A stretch of 64,000 nucleotides of DNA from assembly GCF_905475395.1 (NCBI RefSeq), contig NC_058340.1:63652181-63716180 (forward strand). The letters run 5' to 3'. Shown in pieces: positions 11,991 to 25,950 of this stretch. Within the stretch, counting starts at the first letter, position 1. Every line of letters begins with the position of its first letter. Position numbers and translations under genes: made by a program. The notes beneath the pieces were generated by a model. The model searched no databases and was not told the origin of the DNA. It was given only the letters and a program-made list of their open reading frames with translations. This DNA comes from Chrysoperla carnea (taxonomy: Eukaryota > Arthropoda > Insecta > Neuroptera > Chrysopidae).

Positions 11991-14900
11991 GGGTAAACTC
12001 ATAAAATTTTGATAGACAATAAACTAAATTAAAGGATTAGCGGAGAGCATATAAAAAAGGATTAACTGCAGATTTATAACAACAATTTTATTATTTATGG
12101 AATTTAACTTAGTTCTCTCGATTATAAACCCAATTTGTTCACATGTTTATGAACGTGACGAGTGGTAAACGTAATTAAAAAAAAAAAAAACTAGTTGTTC
12201 TTCATTTTATCTCAATTTTCCATTCGAATCAATTATCTATGCCTTGTAGAAATCATGACTCATGCGATACACTTAACAAGAATTCAATACCCCCAACTAA
12301 TATTAATAAATTCTCTGATTATGTAAAAATATTCATAATATGTGGGAAATCAAATCAAACGGGTGTGTATTAGAATAACGGATGTTTTTCCTTGTCCTGC
12401 TAAAAAATCAACACTTTTTTGAACCACTTAAAAAGTGAAGTAATTATTAAAATCTGACAAACCTACTTCTGCAATTACGAAAATCTTACGTACCGAGCTT
12501 TCTTCAATTTTCCTGGCGTTTTGGATCGAAAATTGGTCAGTATGAAATGATAAAATTCGTTATACGAGAAATCAAATCAAACAAATGAATCCAGAAGAAC
12601 CATTTCTTTATTCTGCTCAACAATGTCGATTATTTGGCCACGTTAAAAGCAGCGTGATTATTGAAATCTGACAAATATGACGCTGTCTCTCTCATCAAAA
12701 ATTCCTGAGTATAAAATGACTTCAAAACTTAGAATCCCGCTGTTCGAATCTATTAAAAGGCGCTTTTTAAATATATCATTCAAACTGCAATATCATTTTT
12801 CGTTTGTGTTAAACAACTTCGAGTCAAGTATATCATAAAATGAATTATTGTGATCTTCATACATTTTGGGAGGTGTTGCAAAAGTGCAAGGATAAATGAT
12901 TATCGATTGTTTTATTTAAATCCGTGTTGCAACAATTCAATCTATACATCATCAATTTCCCCAAAGTTCCCAAACAAGATTGTTGTTCAAAATATTTAAT
13001 CGCGTATGGCTTATTTAAGACTACTAGAAATTTCTGAACATACACACTAAAAAAGTACTAGTTGCATGAAAATATATTCTTAGCATACTTGCAAGTAAAT
13101 ATTTTCTAACTTTAATTTTTAGGTAATCAAATACTTGCTTTCTTGAATTAAGTAGAGTCAAGAAATATTTATTTAGGTATTATAAGAACATCAACCTGTG
13201 TTAAATGATTTGAGACTCAAGCTATAAAAATGTAAATTTTGTTTATAATACCTAATTTAGAAGATAAAATATGACAGTGACCTTAAAGACGAATATCTTC
13301 CGATGTATATCAAAACATTTCCTGTAATTTTCCGTGTTGATAATAAAAAAAAATTAAAACAAGAATACGATCAGAACTTTTGCAAAATGTTGATAACCTT
13401 TTTAAATCAAATTGAAAATAATACCTATATCTTTCTCCTTCAAAAGTTAATAAAAATATCAAAATAAATATAACTTTATTACTTTTGGAAATAAAAAGTT
13501 AGAGTTTTGTTAACTTTGTTTAAAAATTTGGAAGAAATTAAAAAATAATTTGATAAATCGTTCTGTAGGTAATTTTTAATAATCGTTGAATTTTTCCATT
13601 TTCGGCTACGTTTATTTTTTACAATTAGCTCAAACTCGCAAAGCATTGATATTATAGAAGAATATTGTTTTAAAACATTTCACCATCAAACTCGATTCTG
13701 CCCTTTCATAGTCAATATGTCCCTATATTAACTCCACTAATAATTAAGCAACTGTGTAGAATTGAACAGAATTGAACACAACAATTATTACATAAAAACT
13801 TTTCCGTTGTTAATTGTTAAGAATTCTAGAATTGATTAGTAAAATTAAATGGACCCAATGGTCTCTTTAATATATGATGCTTTATTATTAAAGCAATATT
13901 ATTTGAATTATTCATATAGACAGCTTTAATAATAATTAAAATCTACTGAATATACCGGGTGTTAATTCTGAACGCTGATAATAAGCAGATTTTTTAACAA
14001 TGTTATCTTACCATATTTTCTCTTTTGTTTTAATAATTAAGTTTCTGGTATGTAAGTCGCTGTGTTGCTGTGACTCCATCTGTTTAAAATAGGAATAACA
14101 TATTGAAGGATAGGAATATATTACAAATGAATATAATTCCTTTCGTAATAGAAATATAACAGAAGACTCATTTTTGTACCTTAAAAAAATTGATCTATAA
14201 AGACGATAAAATATTTCGGAAACAGGAAGTGTTTATTGCTGAAAATGTCAATGAAATGAGACTAAATGTGCAAAATATATAATAAATATTAATGTTATGC
14301 ACAAATTTTTGATTGACGTGAAACATTCTTTGATTTGCGTGAAACTTTATAATTTTTATAAGAATCCTCTTAAATATTCATTCGTGGAAAATTTTTTTTT
14401 GTAAAAAGCGGCTTTCCAGATAAGAATGGTTAAAGTTACAATTGAATTTCAAGCACTGTGATTATACGCTTTACTCTAACCATTTGAATTCATATTCTAC
14501 CTGCCGTATTTACTTTTCAGAAAGAATGTTTAAAATTTGTACACAACAGCCTTAACCATTGTATACTGGGTGCACATTTGTTATAAGGATCCCGAAACAT
14601 GTAATTTTATGTTATATATTTATGAAAAAACCCTTCTGCATTTATAACAAAAAAATTATTGACCAAGAACATGATTAACACACTATATACATTAATATTT
14701 ATATTATACAATTATTAATAAATTAATAAACACCAAAACACTTTAATTATTTAATTTGTGTTTCGTTTAACTTTAATTTTAATGTGCAATTAAAATTAAA
14801 ACTGTGCGTTTATCAAGTATATCGAATTGTCAGCCGCATTTTAACTAACAAATCATTTAATCGTCATTAAATTTTAATTAATTAATTTTAAACGATGTGG

Positions 14901-15102
14901 ATACAATCTTACAATTTGTTTTTTTTTTTTTGTCTCAGTATATAAATAAATAAATAATTATTTAATTTTATACTATTTTTTTTATAGAATGCGTAATAAA
15001 AATAAATATTCAAAAAAATAATTTCTAAATAAAATTTTGTGATTGGGTGGGTTTTAATTATTTATTGTATAAAAATAATTTAAAATAAACTTTTCATTAA
15101 AA
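11991..15102. other. Gene-poor DNA upstream of the SLC26 gene
   Basis: No gene is supported. A degenerate direct repeat of roughly 220 bp is visible: GAAATCAAATCAAAC near 12347 and 12570, each followed about 100 bases later by ATTAAAATCTGACAAA or a close variant. 14,600-15,050 is extremely AT-rich and presumably contains the promoter and 5' UTR of the SLC26 gene. I see no clear TATA or initiator element that I would mark. Confidence 0.4.
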
Positions 15103-18100
15103 ATGATGGACGGTGTATCGTTAAATCAACAGTTTTCTGTGAATCGTATTGTTTATAATCAAGAATTATTAAATTCAGCGGTTGAATATCAAAAACCAGA
15201 ATCAAATCGTAAGTAAAATATTGAATCGTATGGTTTTATTTTTTTGTTTTAATTTTAAAAATTGAATTTTTTACTCCCCAGTCGTATATTGATCTACAAG
15301 ATTACAAGATAATTTCTTTCCTTTCCTAAGATAATTCTTTTTAAGAATATCGACTAATTTACAAATTTTTATATATAGATAATGTGTGGAGCCTGTATAG
15401 ATAATTTGTGGCGCTCACTTTTTTTAAAACTTTTAAATGAAGTAATTATTTCTCGATTAATTAAAAAAATAATCATTTCATTCAATAAAACTAATTTCAT
15501 AAATAATTATGTCTGATAATTTATTTTTTAATTTAACGCATTCGTGTGCCGATGATATTAATTTATCAAACTAATTAATCAACTTTTACATTAATTAATA
15601 AGCTATAATAATTACTTATATGATAACTTTTTTCAATTATATCTTTATTCATAGTAGTGCATATACGGGAACTTGTTATACAAATTTTTTCAGGTAAAAA
15701 CGGGAACTTGTTATACAAATTTTGTCGTAAAATCATTCACCAAAATAATTTTAATCAATTTTAATTTATAATACTTTTTGAATGCAAAGTACTGGCCTCG
15801 GGCTTCAACGCAGAGAAGGAATCCATTATTAAACTTCTGACAAAAATTACTGATGAATTAGGACATTATCAGAGAATTCAGTATTAAAAATTCAAAAAAA
15901 ACATTATTCCAGTCATTAAAGTATACGCTACAAATTGTAATATCTTACTTTAAATAAGAAACGAAAAAAAAGCTAGTAATACGGCCGGTGAGTGGGTTTT
16001 CGCTCCACGAAAACGGCCAATGATTTTCGCCATGCCCACATTTACTATAAAAACTTAGGATACCAAAAAGTTAAATCCGGTGCTGATTGTTTCCTTCTGT
16101 ATGAATGTACCAAGGTCTTCTTTTATTATTAACCAAGGTCTGTTTTTCTAATTTTGCAAAAACAAAAATCATAGTGTTGTGATTGGTCTTTTAATTCAAT
16201 GAATGAAATTACAGTACTGAGTGACGCAAACATATGACATAATTCTAATTTTGTAGCGCCCAATACCTAACTACGATACACCACACAGTTTTTAATGAAT
16301 TTTTTTACCTCTACTTCTGGAGTCATGTTTTGGAAATTAAAAATTATGTAGTGATTTACAAGCGATCCATCTTGCGAGACAGATAAGTCTTTTCTTGTGA
16401 GTTTTTCTCTGAGGGTGTGGTATTTCAAATGGGACTGAATTTCTACAAAAATTCACATTAAAAATTTTTGTATGATAATTTTTATACCCATGAATGTTTT
16501 TTTATATATACTTTGCATCCCGAAGTTCTTACGGGAACGTATATTTAAAAATAACTGAAAAAAGGAATGAAAGTCATATAAATATCTCGACTGCGAAACG
16601 GGGCTGGGCATAGCTAGTACGTTAACAATTTCAAAAAATGCAATTTTTAATAGTTCAAAATTTTATAGCTCTTGACTAATTTCTTGTTAATCTTATTGCT
16701 TACGTTAATATACTTCCTAATGAGATCGGATGTTTTACAACAATTTTGTAAGGATTATGTAATGTTTATGAACTTGAAAGGAGGATATTTACTTTCAAAG
16801 TTTTATATTTATTGAAATTTTATCTATATTTTTTGCAAATAATAAATATATTATATTGATTGCTACCAGTGATTATATACAGAGTGCCAATCAAACATAG
16901 ATGCATAAGTTCATAAACAGTTTATTGATACATTTTTCATCACATATTTGCATAGGAGCTCAGTATCATGAACGGTATCGTGAGATTGATCAATCAATGA
17001 CTTTTCTCCTAAGATATTTTACAAAATATAAGCTTCTGAAGGTAATCCTTCTTAGTATTATTGCTTATTTTTTAAGTTTTGGCTTCTGATTTATGATCTA
17101 AAAACGAGCTACTGGACTTGGTAGCCATTAAGACAATTAATAGATTATTTCAACAACAACAAAAAAATTTTTAATCGTTTAATTGGGGCGAATTGTCGCA
17201 CTGTATATTTAGATATACCATTATTTATTTGACATTATAAAGACATGTTATTATAATAATATAGTAATAAAATGATTTTTTTATATGATGTATTATAATA
17301 TGACAATTATAACCGCTGATTCACATAATTTTTATACATTGATAAAATGTTTCAGATAAACTTTCCATTAGATTCAAAGTAATCATTTTATTTTTAATAA
17401 CAGGTCCGGATTCAGTAGTGGATCCACCCATATGGGCATGATGGGTATGCCCATCACTTAAATAAAATTATGATTTAATAATATTTATAAAAAAAGACAA
17501 TAAATCGCTTTAAATAGTTAGCGTATTGTTCCTAATTTCATACTAAACCCCCATCTGATAATTTTTGGAAGAATATTATTTCTCTGCTCACACAAGATGT
17601 TTGATTTTGCCAAAATTTATAACTATTAAATATTTTACTCCATTTTACGTGTAGCTAATTTGAATTTTCTTTTTCTTTATAGTTTGCAGAGATTTGGCAA
17701 CAAGATGTGGATCATGCAAACCAGGAAAATTTGTCACACGGACAATACCAGTCTTAGACTGGTTAGTTCATTACAATTGGAAAAGAAATTTAGCAGCAGA
17801 TATAATCACTGGTTTAACGATAGCCATAATGCATATACCACAAGGTAAAGTAGTTAATCCTTCAGATCAAAGAGCAAGTCCGTAACGAGGGTACATAGCG
17901 CCAGTGGCAAGAATTTATGTTGCGCCTAATATATATACATCCAAATTTTATCCAATTATGTAATTTTGAAAAACCCAGTATGTCATCCTACTAAATTTGG
18001 GTCATACTTTTCAAATTTATTATCAAAATTAACCTAGCTCTAATAGATTTTAAGAATTTGGAGTCCTGGTCCCGGAATTAAGCACATTAGTGATAGCTAT

Positions 18101-21100
18101 GGAAAAATTGACATCACAGCTGAAAAGAATGACCTAAAATTAGTGGGTTTCAAAAAAAATCCAATAATATCGGATCAAATTTGCCTGTGTTATCAAAAAA
18201 ATTGAATTTTTTAACTTTATGACGTCATTAGAATCCAAAAAAATTAATTTTGCTCTATCACATTCAAATTTTATCCAATTTTGATCAACCAAATATGTAA
18301 TCCTACTAAATTTGGGTCATACTTTTCAAATTTATTATCAAAATTAATCTAGCTCTAATAGATTTCAAGAATGTGGAGTACTGGCCACTGAATTAAGCAC
18401 AATAGTGATAGCTATCGAAAAATTGACATCACAGCTGAAAAGAATGACCCAAAATTAGTGGGTTTCAAAAAAAATTCCAATAATATCGGATCAAATTGGC
18501 CTGTGCTATCAAAAAAATCAAATTTTTTAACTTAATGACGTCATCAGAATCAAAAAAATTTAATTTTAATTTTGTTTTAACGCGATCATTTAAAAATTTA
18601 ACGAATAGTTCCCCAGATGACAAAATTGTTTCTTCTTGTCACGTTTTTTTATTTACGACTCTACCCTAGTCTGTTTTGAATTTAATTTTAATTTCTTCTG
18701 AATTTTCCCTAGGTATGGCATATGCAATGTTAGGTAATGTCCCACCTGTGGTGGGTTTATATATGGGCCTCTTTCCAGTATTTATATATTTTATATTTGG
18801 TACTTCAAAACATGTATCAATGGGTAAGTATTTTTTACCTTACAATTCTAAAGTCACGTACAGATAATTTGATTCGCCCTACTGTGGCCCTGTATATCAC
18901 ATCAAATAGCAATCGATGCCCCTTCGATATTTTTCTACCTCGTTCGAATTGAAAACCTTACAGAGTAAAATAAAAAAAATTCAGTCTACAATCTCCAGAC
19001 TTAATTCAAGAAATAACTGTAAATACTGTCTTGATACTCGAAAATATTTAATTACTGCCATTTCAGGAAGTTTTTTAAGCACTTATTGTTACCTATGTAA
19101 GTTTATTTATAAATAATGATAATAGTCCATTTTTAACATATTTGTGTATACTATTTGAATACGGATCCCAAAAATCCTTTTTAAATATTTAAAAATCTAC
19201 ATCCAAATGTTTAATTTGCTTAAACTTTATTCGAACTATTTTTTTTTTCTAGGTACATTTGCCATTGTATGCTTAATGACAGGAAAAGTAGTTAATAATT
19301 ATGCTACACCTTCTCATGGTAGCTTATTTTCTAATAGCACGGTGATGGAACTGGATCCGCAACCTTTATATACACCTATAGAGGTTGGATCGACTGTTTG
19401 TCTAATGACAGGTGTGATATATGTAAGTAGACCCAAAATATCTATTTTTTAAGTAATTAAAGTTATGTAAAAGTTTTTAAATAATATGAATTATCCAAAT
19501 TTTAATATTCAACAAAAATTACGTCCTTGATAGCTTGCTAATTAAAAAAAATTGATTATATTGAAAGGTTTTTACTAATTTTAATTGGTTTCAAACATGG
19601 ATTCAAGTAGGTAATTAAATAATTTAAGACTTTGATCATGACAAGACAAAAATTGAAAATCATGACAAGATAAAAGCTGAAAATCGAATACAGTTACCTA
19701 CTCTATTGACTATACCTATAGTATTTTAGCTAAATCGGAATTCAACAAATTTCCCAATTTTTTTACACTTTCTTTTGGTGATATTTCCCCTCGCATACGA
19801 TTTTCATCGATATCTATGTCAGAAACTACTCTCCAATTGTCTAGACGTCAAATGTACCCATTTTTTTGGATAAAAATTACTCTAGAAAATAATTTTTATC
19901 CAAATCGGAGATTACAAAATTTTCCCGACTTCTAGTAATTTTCTCAAGGAATTTTGAAAAAATTGAGAAAATCAGAACAAAAACTTTGTTTCGAAATTTG
20001 GCGAAACTTTGTTTATAGTGTAATTTTGACACAAAATATACAAAAATCGGGTTCATTTAAGGATAGGTTGAGTGATTTTTCGGATATCTTCTAAATTGCT
20101 GAATGAAATTCTTTTATTTTGGTGCGATTCTGGACTCTAGATAACCATCTACTTGTCAACTGAGCTTTTTTGTATTTTTGGGGTCCTAATTATTCCAAGT
20201 CATTCAAAGACAAGAAAATCGAACGCCTAAGGCCTCCTTACTATGTATAAGAACCCTAATAGGCTTGCTCTTTGCCTATTGCCAAAGGAATTGCCTATGA
20301 ATAGTAAAATATATAAAAAAAATTGTTTTATTTCAGTTAGTAATGTATGTATTTCGACTAGGAATTATTAGTACATTACTTTCGGAGACACTAGTTAATG
20401 GATTTATTACGGGTGCCGCCGTCCAAGTTGTTGCATCGCAAATGAAAGACTTCTTTGGTATTAAAATACCAGCAAGTAATGGAATGTTCACAGTTGTCCA
20501 TGTAAGTTTAAATTAAAACTATTTTCAAATTTAGAAAATGAAACTAAATATGATTTTTTTTTTTTTTTTTTAGACTTTTGTACATCTAGTTACGGGAATC
20601 ACCACAATTAATACGACTGCAACAATTATTTCATTAATTACTGTGATTGTTTTAATAATTAATAATGAATTACTTAAGGTAAGAATCGAAATCAATTTGT
20701 TGTTTGATAATTAGGATCACATTGAAGCATTGCTTTTTTGTGTTGAGTCACGTGGTACCAAGACAATATTTTCGTTCCTGCTTACTGAAAATAGACAAAT
20801 TATCAAATAGATAAGTTAGATTAGATGCGAAATAATTCCAAGGAACCACCCAAGTAAGATAAGTTGCAGTGAGAAAGTCTGGGGTGTATGCCAATATGTT
20901 TTGACAAAATCACGGCTTAAATATAACCATTGGGACTGCAAAGTGGGGGAAAAAATAAACTAATCTTCGTAGTATTTTAAAGCTGCACATTTCTTTTTCA
21001 GCCATGGGTTAGTAAACGCTCTATAATTCCAATTCCAATCGAATTAATTGCGGTTGTTGTTGGTACTACAGCATCAGTTTATGGTCATTTGCCAGAAAAA

Positions 21101-24100
21101 TATGGTATTGCAGTTGTGGGTGAAATTCCTACTGGGTAAGTAATATTCAAACACAGAAATGAAAGACTTTTTAAGTTATTCGTTAAGTTAATTTAAATTT
21201 TTTTTCTGGAATTATTCTTTTAATTCCTGAATTGTTATTACACTTTTTGCGATCTGTATAAAAATTATTGAAATATTTTCAGATTTCCTGTTCCTGAATT
21301 ACCACGTATGGACTTAGTAAGCAGTATTATGTTCGATAGTTTTACAATTGCCATTGTTGGCTACACAATTTCATTATCGATGGCGTTAATATTTGCACAA
21401 CAATTAACATATGAAGTGGATGCTAATCAAGAATTATTAGCAATGGGCTTGGGTAATGTATTTGGATCATTTTTCTCATGTTTACCATTTTCTGCGTCGT
21501 TATCACGATCCACAATCCAAAAGAATGTTGGTGGTAAAACTCAGTTGGCATCAGTATTTTCCTGTATGATACTTGTGGTGGTGCTTTTATGGATTGCACC
21601 ATTTTTTGAAGCTTTACCAAAGGTATGAATAAACTTTTCTTAGTAGTGAAACCCATAGTCTTCAATATTGATTATTGTGAAAATAGTTGAGCATTGGACC
21701 AGGGTCCTAGCTATTTAGCCGTTCCGTGCAAAAATACTATTGGCCACTCAAAATGGCGGTTGCCTGGCTTGCCTCCCCCTGGATCAACCATGGACCTAGC
21801 TTGAAAACCATAAATAGCTCAGTCATGTATCAGCATTGAACGATATAACATTGTTTTAAGGGTGCCAGATATGCTTCTGGCTAGCAAACTAAGGCTTGGA
21901 GTTGGCCCATCGAGAAGTTTGGCACTTTTTACTTGGATAGATTTTTATTAATAGCCACACTTTTGAAACATCGTGTCGAACTTAATACTGCGAGCCTGAA
22001 ACATTTTTTGTTTTATGGAAATTTAAAAAGGGGTGAAAATCGAGAAGAACTAATATTTGGGTCCCATCTATTTGATCCTCTCAAGCGTTTATAGCTATGC
22101 CTAAGACCAACACCATTGTAAATATTTCTCGTTTATTTTTCAGTGTATATTGGCCAGTATTATTTTAGTTGCATTAAAATCAATGTTAATGCAAGCTACT
22201 GAACTCGTACGATTTTGGAAACTAAGTAAATTCGATGCAAGTATATGGATTATCACATTTGTGTCATGTGTTGTATTAGATATTGATGTTGGCTTATTGA
22301 TTGGTGTTATTATATCACTAACTGTCATCTTCATCCAAGGAATAAAACCGTACACATGTTTATTGGGTGCTGTTACTGATACCGATTTATATTTGGACAT
22401 AAATCGTTACAAAGGCGTAAGTAATTTAAATAGTACCTTCTACCCACTCCTTGATTCGTCCCGAAATTTGACATACATTTTTATGTCGAAGTTAGAGAGT
22501 TTATCAAAGATTGACTGGCCCAAGAGGGTAAATATTTTCATGCGTAGAGGTAAATAGTGACCTAGAAAGAGTCGTTATTTCCTCATACTCCTGTTTGCAT
22601 ACTCCTGAGGCACAGAAAATCTGCCCTTCCTGTCCCACAGACTTTCTATTCTACGAATTATAATTATGTTAAGTACTAGGAAAAGAGGACAATTTCCTCA
22701 GAACTTCTGTCTGGCGACTTTATCAATACTCGCAGGAGAGTGAATCATTTTTTACCGAGAGTTAGATTGTGATTTCTCTATTGAAACTCCTGGCGTACTG
22801 GCATTCTAATCTCTACAGATTGTTCCCTCCCCTCCGAACAGTAATGACCGTTTTATTAAATAAAGTCCTACGAAGAGAGGTTAAATAATATCTTCGAAAT
22901 TTTGATTCTAACTGGCTGTATTTGCCTAGAAGTTTCATCAGTGCGTTTTCTCTCCATCTTTATTGACTTTTCTTTGGACTCCGCATAAAGAAATTCATTT
23001 AGGTAGCTCGAATTCAAAACTTTTTCCTTGGTAATGTTTGTGTCCGATGACTTGCCATTTTTTGCTAGCGATAGCTCTAGATTTCCTTTAAAAAATTTTT
23101 AAATTGAAGAATGCTTGAACTAAAGTTATTTCTTTTGTTTTTTTTCACAGACTGCAGAAATACCTGGTGTCAAAATATTCCATTATTCTGGTCAATTAAA
23201 TTTCGCATCACGTGCATACTTTAAATCTGAATTATATCGACAAATAAATTTGAATCCACAAAATGAATTATTACGACGTAAGAAAATGGATAAACTAAAA
23301 GAGAAATTAAATTATACAACAGCTACTATTACTGGATTGGAAAATAATAATCTGGAGAAAAAACAAAAAGCCATACAAATACCAGTTGCGAAATTGTATT
23401 ATTTAATTATTGATTTTTCTGCATTAAGTTATATTGATCCGTCTGGTGTGGCAACTGTTGTTGGTATTTGTGAAGAATTTAATAAAATTGGTGTTCCTGT
23501 TTTAATTTCTGGCTGTTCAGGTATAACAATTTTTTTTTTACATTTTCTTTCAATTCTGAGTTGAGCTCTTTTCGACCCCTAAAATGTTTTTCGATTTTGA
23601 TCATGTGATAAAAATTTGCCAAATTTGATCCGATATGTAAAATTTAACCAAAACTACAACCTTGGCTTATCAAGTATAGATTCAGAATATTTTTCGAAGC
23701 GTACAACTTGACATTGGGCCTTTGGTTTACTTGAAAAAACACGAAAAAACTAGCACAATTTGCGATTGAACGACAAGTTTCTGATATATCGATTGAAATT
23801 CCTCCAAAATCTGGCCTCTCGTACTGGATTTTAGACGATTTATCGAAAATTGCAAGTCCAATCGACAAATAGACACGATATTTGCATTTTTTTGAACCAA
23901 AATTAGTCTAATAAATTATTTTTATTCAAATCGGAGGAAAAATTCTTGAAAAAAAAATTCGTTTGGAAATTCATCAAACTGGTTTTACATGGTATTTTTG
24001 ACCCGCCAAAAGAAAAAGGTTCATTAAATGATGGAATGAGTAGTTTTTGAGATATATTCTAAATTTCTCTACGAAAATCTTTAATTTCATACCAATTCTG

Positions 24101-24879
24101 GAGATACCTCGAAAAATACTAATCTAACCATCAAATGAGCTAGATTTTTATTTTATTTGGGTCTTAATTTCTGTAAATAATCCATAGTCACGGAAATCTG
24201 GTTGCTTTGTGATTGAACCACAATTTTCTAAGATATTGACTGAAGAAATTGCTACGGGATATTACTCTATGTATTCGATTTTAGTCGATATCTCGGAAAC
24301 TACTTGATGTCCAAACGTGAAACATTTGCTAAATTTATTTTTTGAGCCAAAATTATTTTTAGAAAAGAACTAGAAACTTCCTAATTGTATATATTCCATT
24401 TTTAACCCATGGCGCAAAAAGAGGGGTGTTAAAAGTTTGACCTCTATGTGTTTCTGTCTGTCTGAGGCCCTGTGCCTCTTAAACAGGTGAACCGTTTTGA
24501 ATGCTGTTTTTTTGTTTAAAATATAATTTGATCGAGAATTTTTTTAGCTATGTTTCAAGAAAATCTAAGGGCGGGGGAAGGGTCAGTTTTTTAAATTTTG
24601 TAAATTTCACTTGCATCCAATTGTTTTATTTATTATATTGGCAAAGTGTCTGCCAATTATTTGCTAATTACTTAAAAATATACCAATTATTATTAAAAAA
24701 ATTTTCTTTCCTCAGGTCCAGTTTATGAAAAATTTGTAAAATGTACAACATTTGATAAAAAAGAATGTTCATTATTAAAAGTATTTCCAACAGTTCATGA
24801 TGCTGTACAAAGTATAAAACCATTAGGTAAATTATTAATGCAAGACAATGAAAGTGATACTAATATAATTAATTTATGA
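15103..24879 (+). CDS. SLC26 family anion transporter (prestin/sulfate-permease type)
   Basis: Eleven exons: 15103-15208, 17683-17844, 18713-18823, 19253-19422, 20337-20501, 20574-20678, 21002-21135, 21283-21622, 22144-22416, 23151-23520, 24716-24879. Together they give 699 residues with phases that all agree. SLC26 proteins are plasma-membrane exchangers of sulfate, chloride, bicarbonate or oxalate. The family is shown by the N-terminal PVLDWL motif, the TM1 segment ending [17 protein letters not shown], the following [20 protein letters not shown], and a cytosolic STAS domain from about residue 500 ([18 protein letters not shown]). That domain contains a lysine-rich loop (about residues 562-600) of the variable-insert kind. 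Several hydrophobic segments fill residues 60-490. Length is normal for the family (about 600-750). The [14 protein letters not shown] stretch is closest to the insect prestin-like branch, but the exact orthologue and substrate are inference. Introns carry many repeats. A poly(A) signal AATAAA lies at 25031-25036. Confidence 0.95.
15209..17682 (+). other. SLC26 intron 1
   Basis: A 2.5 kb intron, the longest of the gene. No nested gene is supported. 15,970-16,620 has higher GC with palindromic patches (for example CCCG..CGGG near 16515-16535) and ends in GGCATAGCTAGT, which could be the end of an old transposon. The rest is low-complexity AT-rich DNA. Confidence 0.5.
17942..18588 (+). repeat. 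Satellite-like 323 bp repeat (family A), two tandem units
   Basis: Unit 1 starts at 17942 and unit 2 at 18265, both with CAAATTTTATCCAATT. Shared landmarks include TTTGGGTCATACTTTTCAAA, GACATCACAGCTGAAAAGAA and ATGACGTCAT. Identity is high, with scattered changes. The array lies in SLC26 intron 2. Reverse-oriented relatives lie at 26872-27600 and 43480-43705. Confidence 0.85.
19780..20240 (+). repeat. Degenerate family D repeat in SLC26 intron 4
   Basis: This stretch carries the phrases ACAAAAATCGGGTTCATTT and GAAACTTTGTTTATAG, shared with copies at 23590-24380, 25300-25770, 40590-40900 and 52985-53310. It is strongly diverged and has no coding capacity. Confidence 0.55.
23590..24380 (+). 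repeat. Degenerate family D repeats in SLC26 intron 10
   Basis: Two or more diverged units marked by gacccgccaaaagaaaaagg-type text, GAGTAGTTTTTGAGATAT and repeated CGATATCTCGGAAACT-like phrases. Same family as 25300-25770. The units are too decayed to place exact ends. Confidence 0.5.
24399..24613 (-). mobile_element. Interspersed repeat (family F), copy 1
   Basis: Read on the minus strand it starts CAAGTGAAATTTACAAAATT and ends near GGGTTAAAAA, with a CAGACAGA microsatellite in the middle. Copies at 42361-42674 and 45205-45425 share the same order of parts. All three are in introns. There is no coding sequence and no clear terminal inverted repeat. Confidence 0.6.
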
Positions 24880-25299
24880 TACATTTTTAATTTAATTTAA
24901 TTTAATTTAATTATTTGTATTTTTAATTAATTAGTTGTACATTATTATTATTATTTTAATATTTATTGATGACGAAAAAAGAAAAACAACAAACTGTGTA
25001 TAGTGTGATAATAATTATAATTAATTAAAAAATAAATATATAATTATTTTTGTATATTATACTTAAGCGTAATGTTTTATTAAAGAAATTTTTAATTAAG
25101 ATATTCTTTAAAAATTGTCTTCTTTCTTATTTATTTGTTTTATATCCTGTTCTGTCTTTCTCGTTTACCATTCGTTGGGCATAAAGCCTATGTACCGTGA
25201 AATTTCGAAGACCTGCCATGAAAATATTTATGAAAGAAGTTCGAATGTTTGAGCAAGTACGGTGAATGTTAGGTCAACTCAGTATGTAAGGTAATTTTG

Positions 25300-25770
25300 C
25301 CCTTAAAAAAATTTCAAAAATCGGGAAATTTTTTTATCTCAAATTTCGATAAAACTCAGAATATAAGGTAATTTTGACCCAAAAAGTACAAAAATCGGGT
25401 GCATTTGATGACTGGTCGAATAATTTTTTAGATACGGATTAAAATCGATCCAAATATTGCGATATCTCAGAAACTCTGCATCCAATCATTAAATTAACCT
25501 AATTTTTATACTTTTTGGATCAAAATTACCCTTTCCACCGAGTTTCATCAAATTCCAAAACAAAAAACTTTTTTGCGTTTTTCTCGATTTTTTCAAAGGG
25601 GTACTTAAAAAAATTGCAAAAATTTGATAATTTTTTTTAATCTCCAATTTTGATAAAACTCGGTATATAAGGTAATTTTTACCCCAAAAGTACAAAAATC
25701 GGGTGCATTTGATGACTGGTCGAATAGTTTTTGAGATACGGACTAAGATCCATCCAAATAGATCCAGAAA
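25300..25770 (+). repeat. Satellite-like 304 bp repeat (family D), about 1.5 units
   Basis: The phrase ATCGGGTGCATTTGATGACT recurs 304 bases apart (about 25395 and 25699). It is followed both times by GGTCGAATA and GAGATACGGA or a close variant. A near copy lies at 52985-53310. Confidence 0.8.
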
Positions 25771-25950
25771 CTCTTAGGTTGCGGGTTCGAATCCAGACAG
25801 CCGCAGTGTGAACAATTATAAAATAATGGATTGGTAGAATTGATCACATTGTCGTCGCTTGAATAAGAACGACGTAAGCGACTCCACCTACATCATAAAT
25901 GTAATTGTATAAATGGATAAAGTTGAATAAATAAAGATTAACAAATAATG
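25770..25950 (+). mobile_element. 5'-truncated tRNA-derived SINE fragment
   Basis: The sequence GGTTGCGGGTTCGAATCC at about 25776 is a polymerase III B box. It is followed by a SINE-like body (CACATTGTCGTCGCTTG, CGACGTAAGCGACTCC) and an A-rich tail GAATAAATAAAGATTAACAA. No A box is present upstream, where family D repeat sequence begins instead. It therefore looks like a copy truncated at its 5' end or inserted into the repeat. Confidence 0.55.

Noticed and set aside
16497-16620. Helitron 3' end (ends GGCATAGCTAGT)
   Set aside because: The CTAG-T end is suggestive, but the hairpin before it is weak and no 5' end or second copy is visible in the window.
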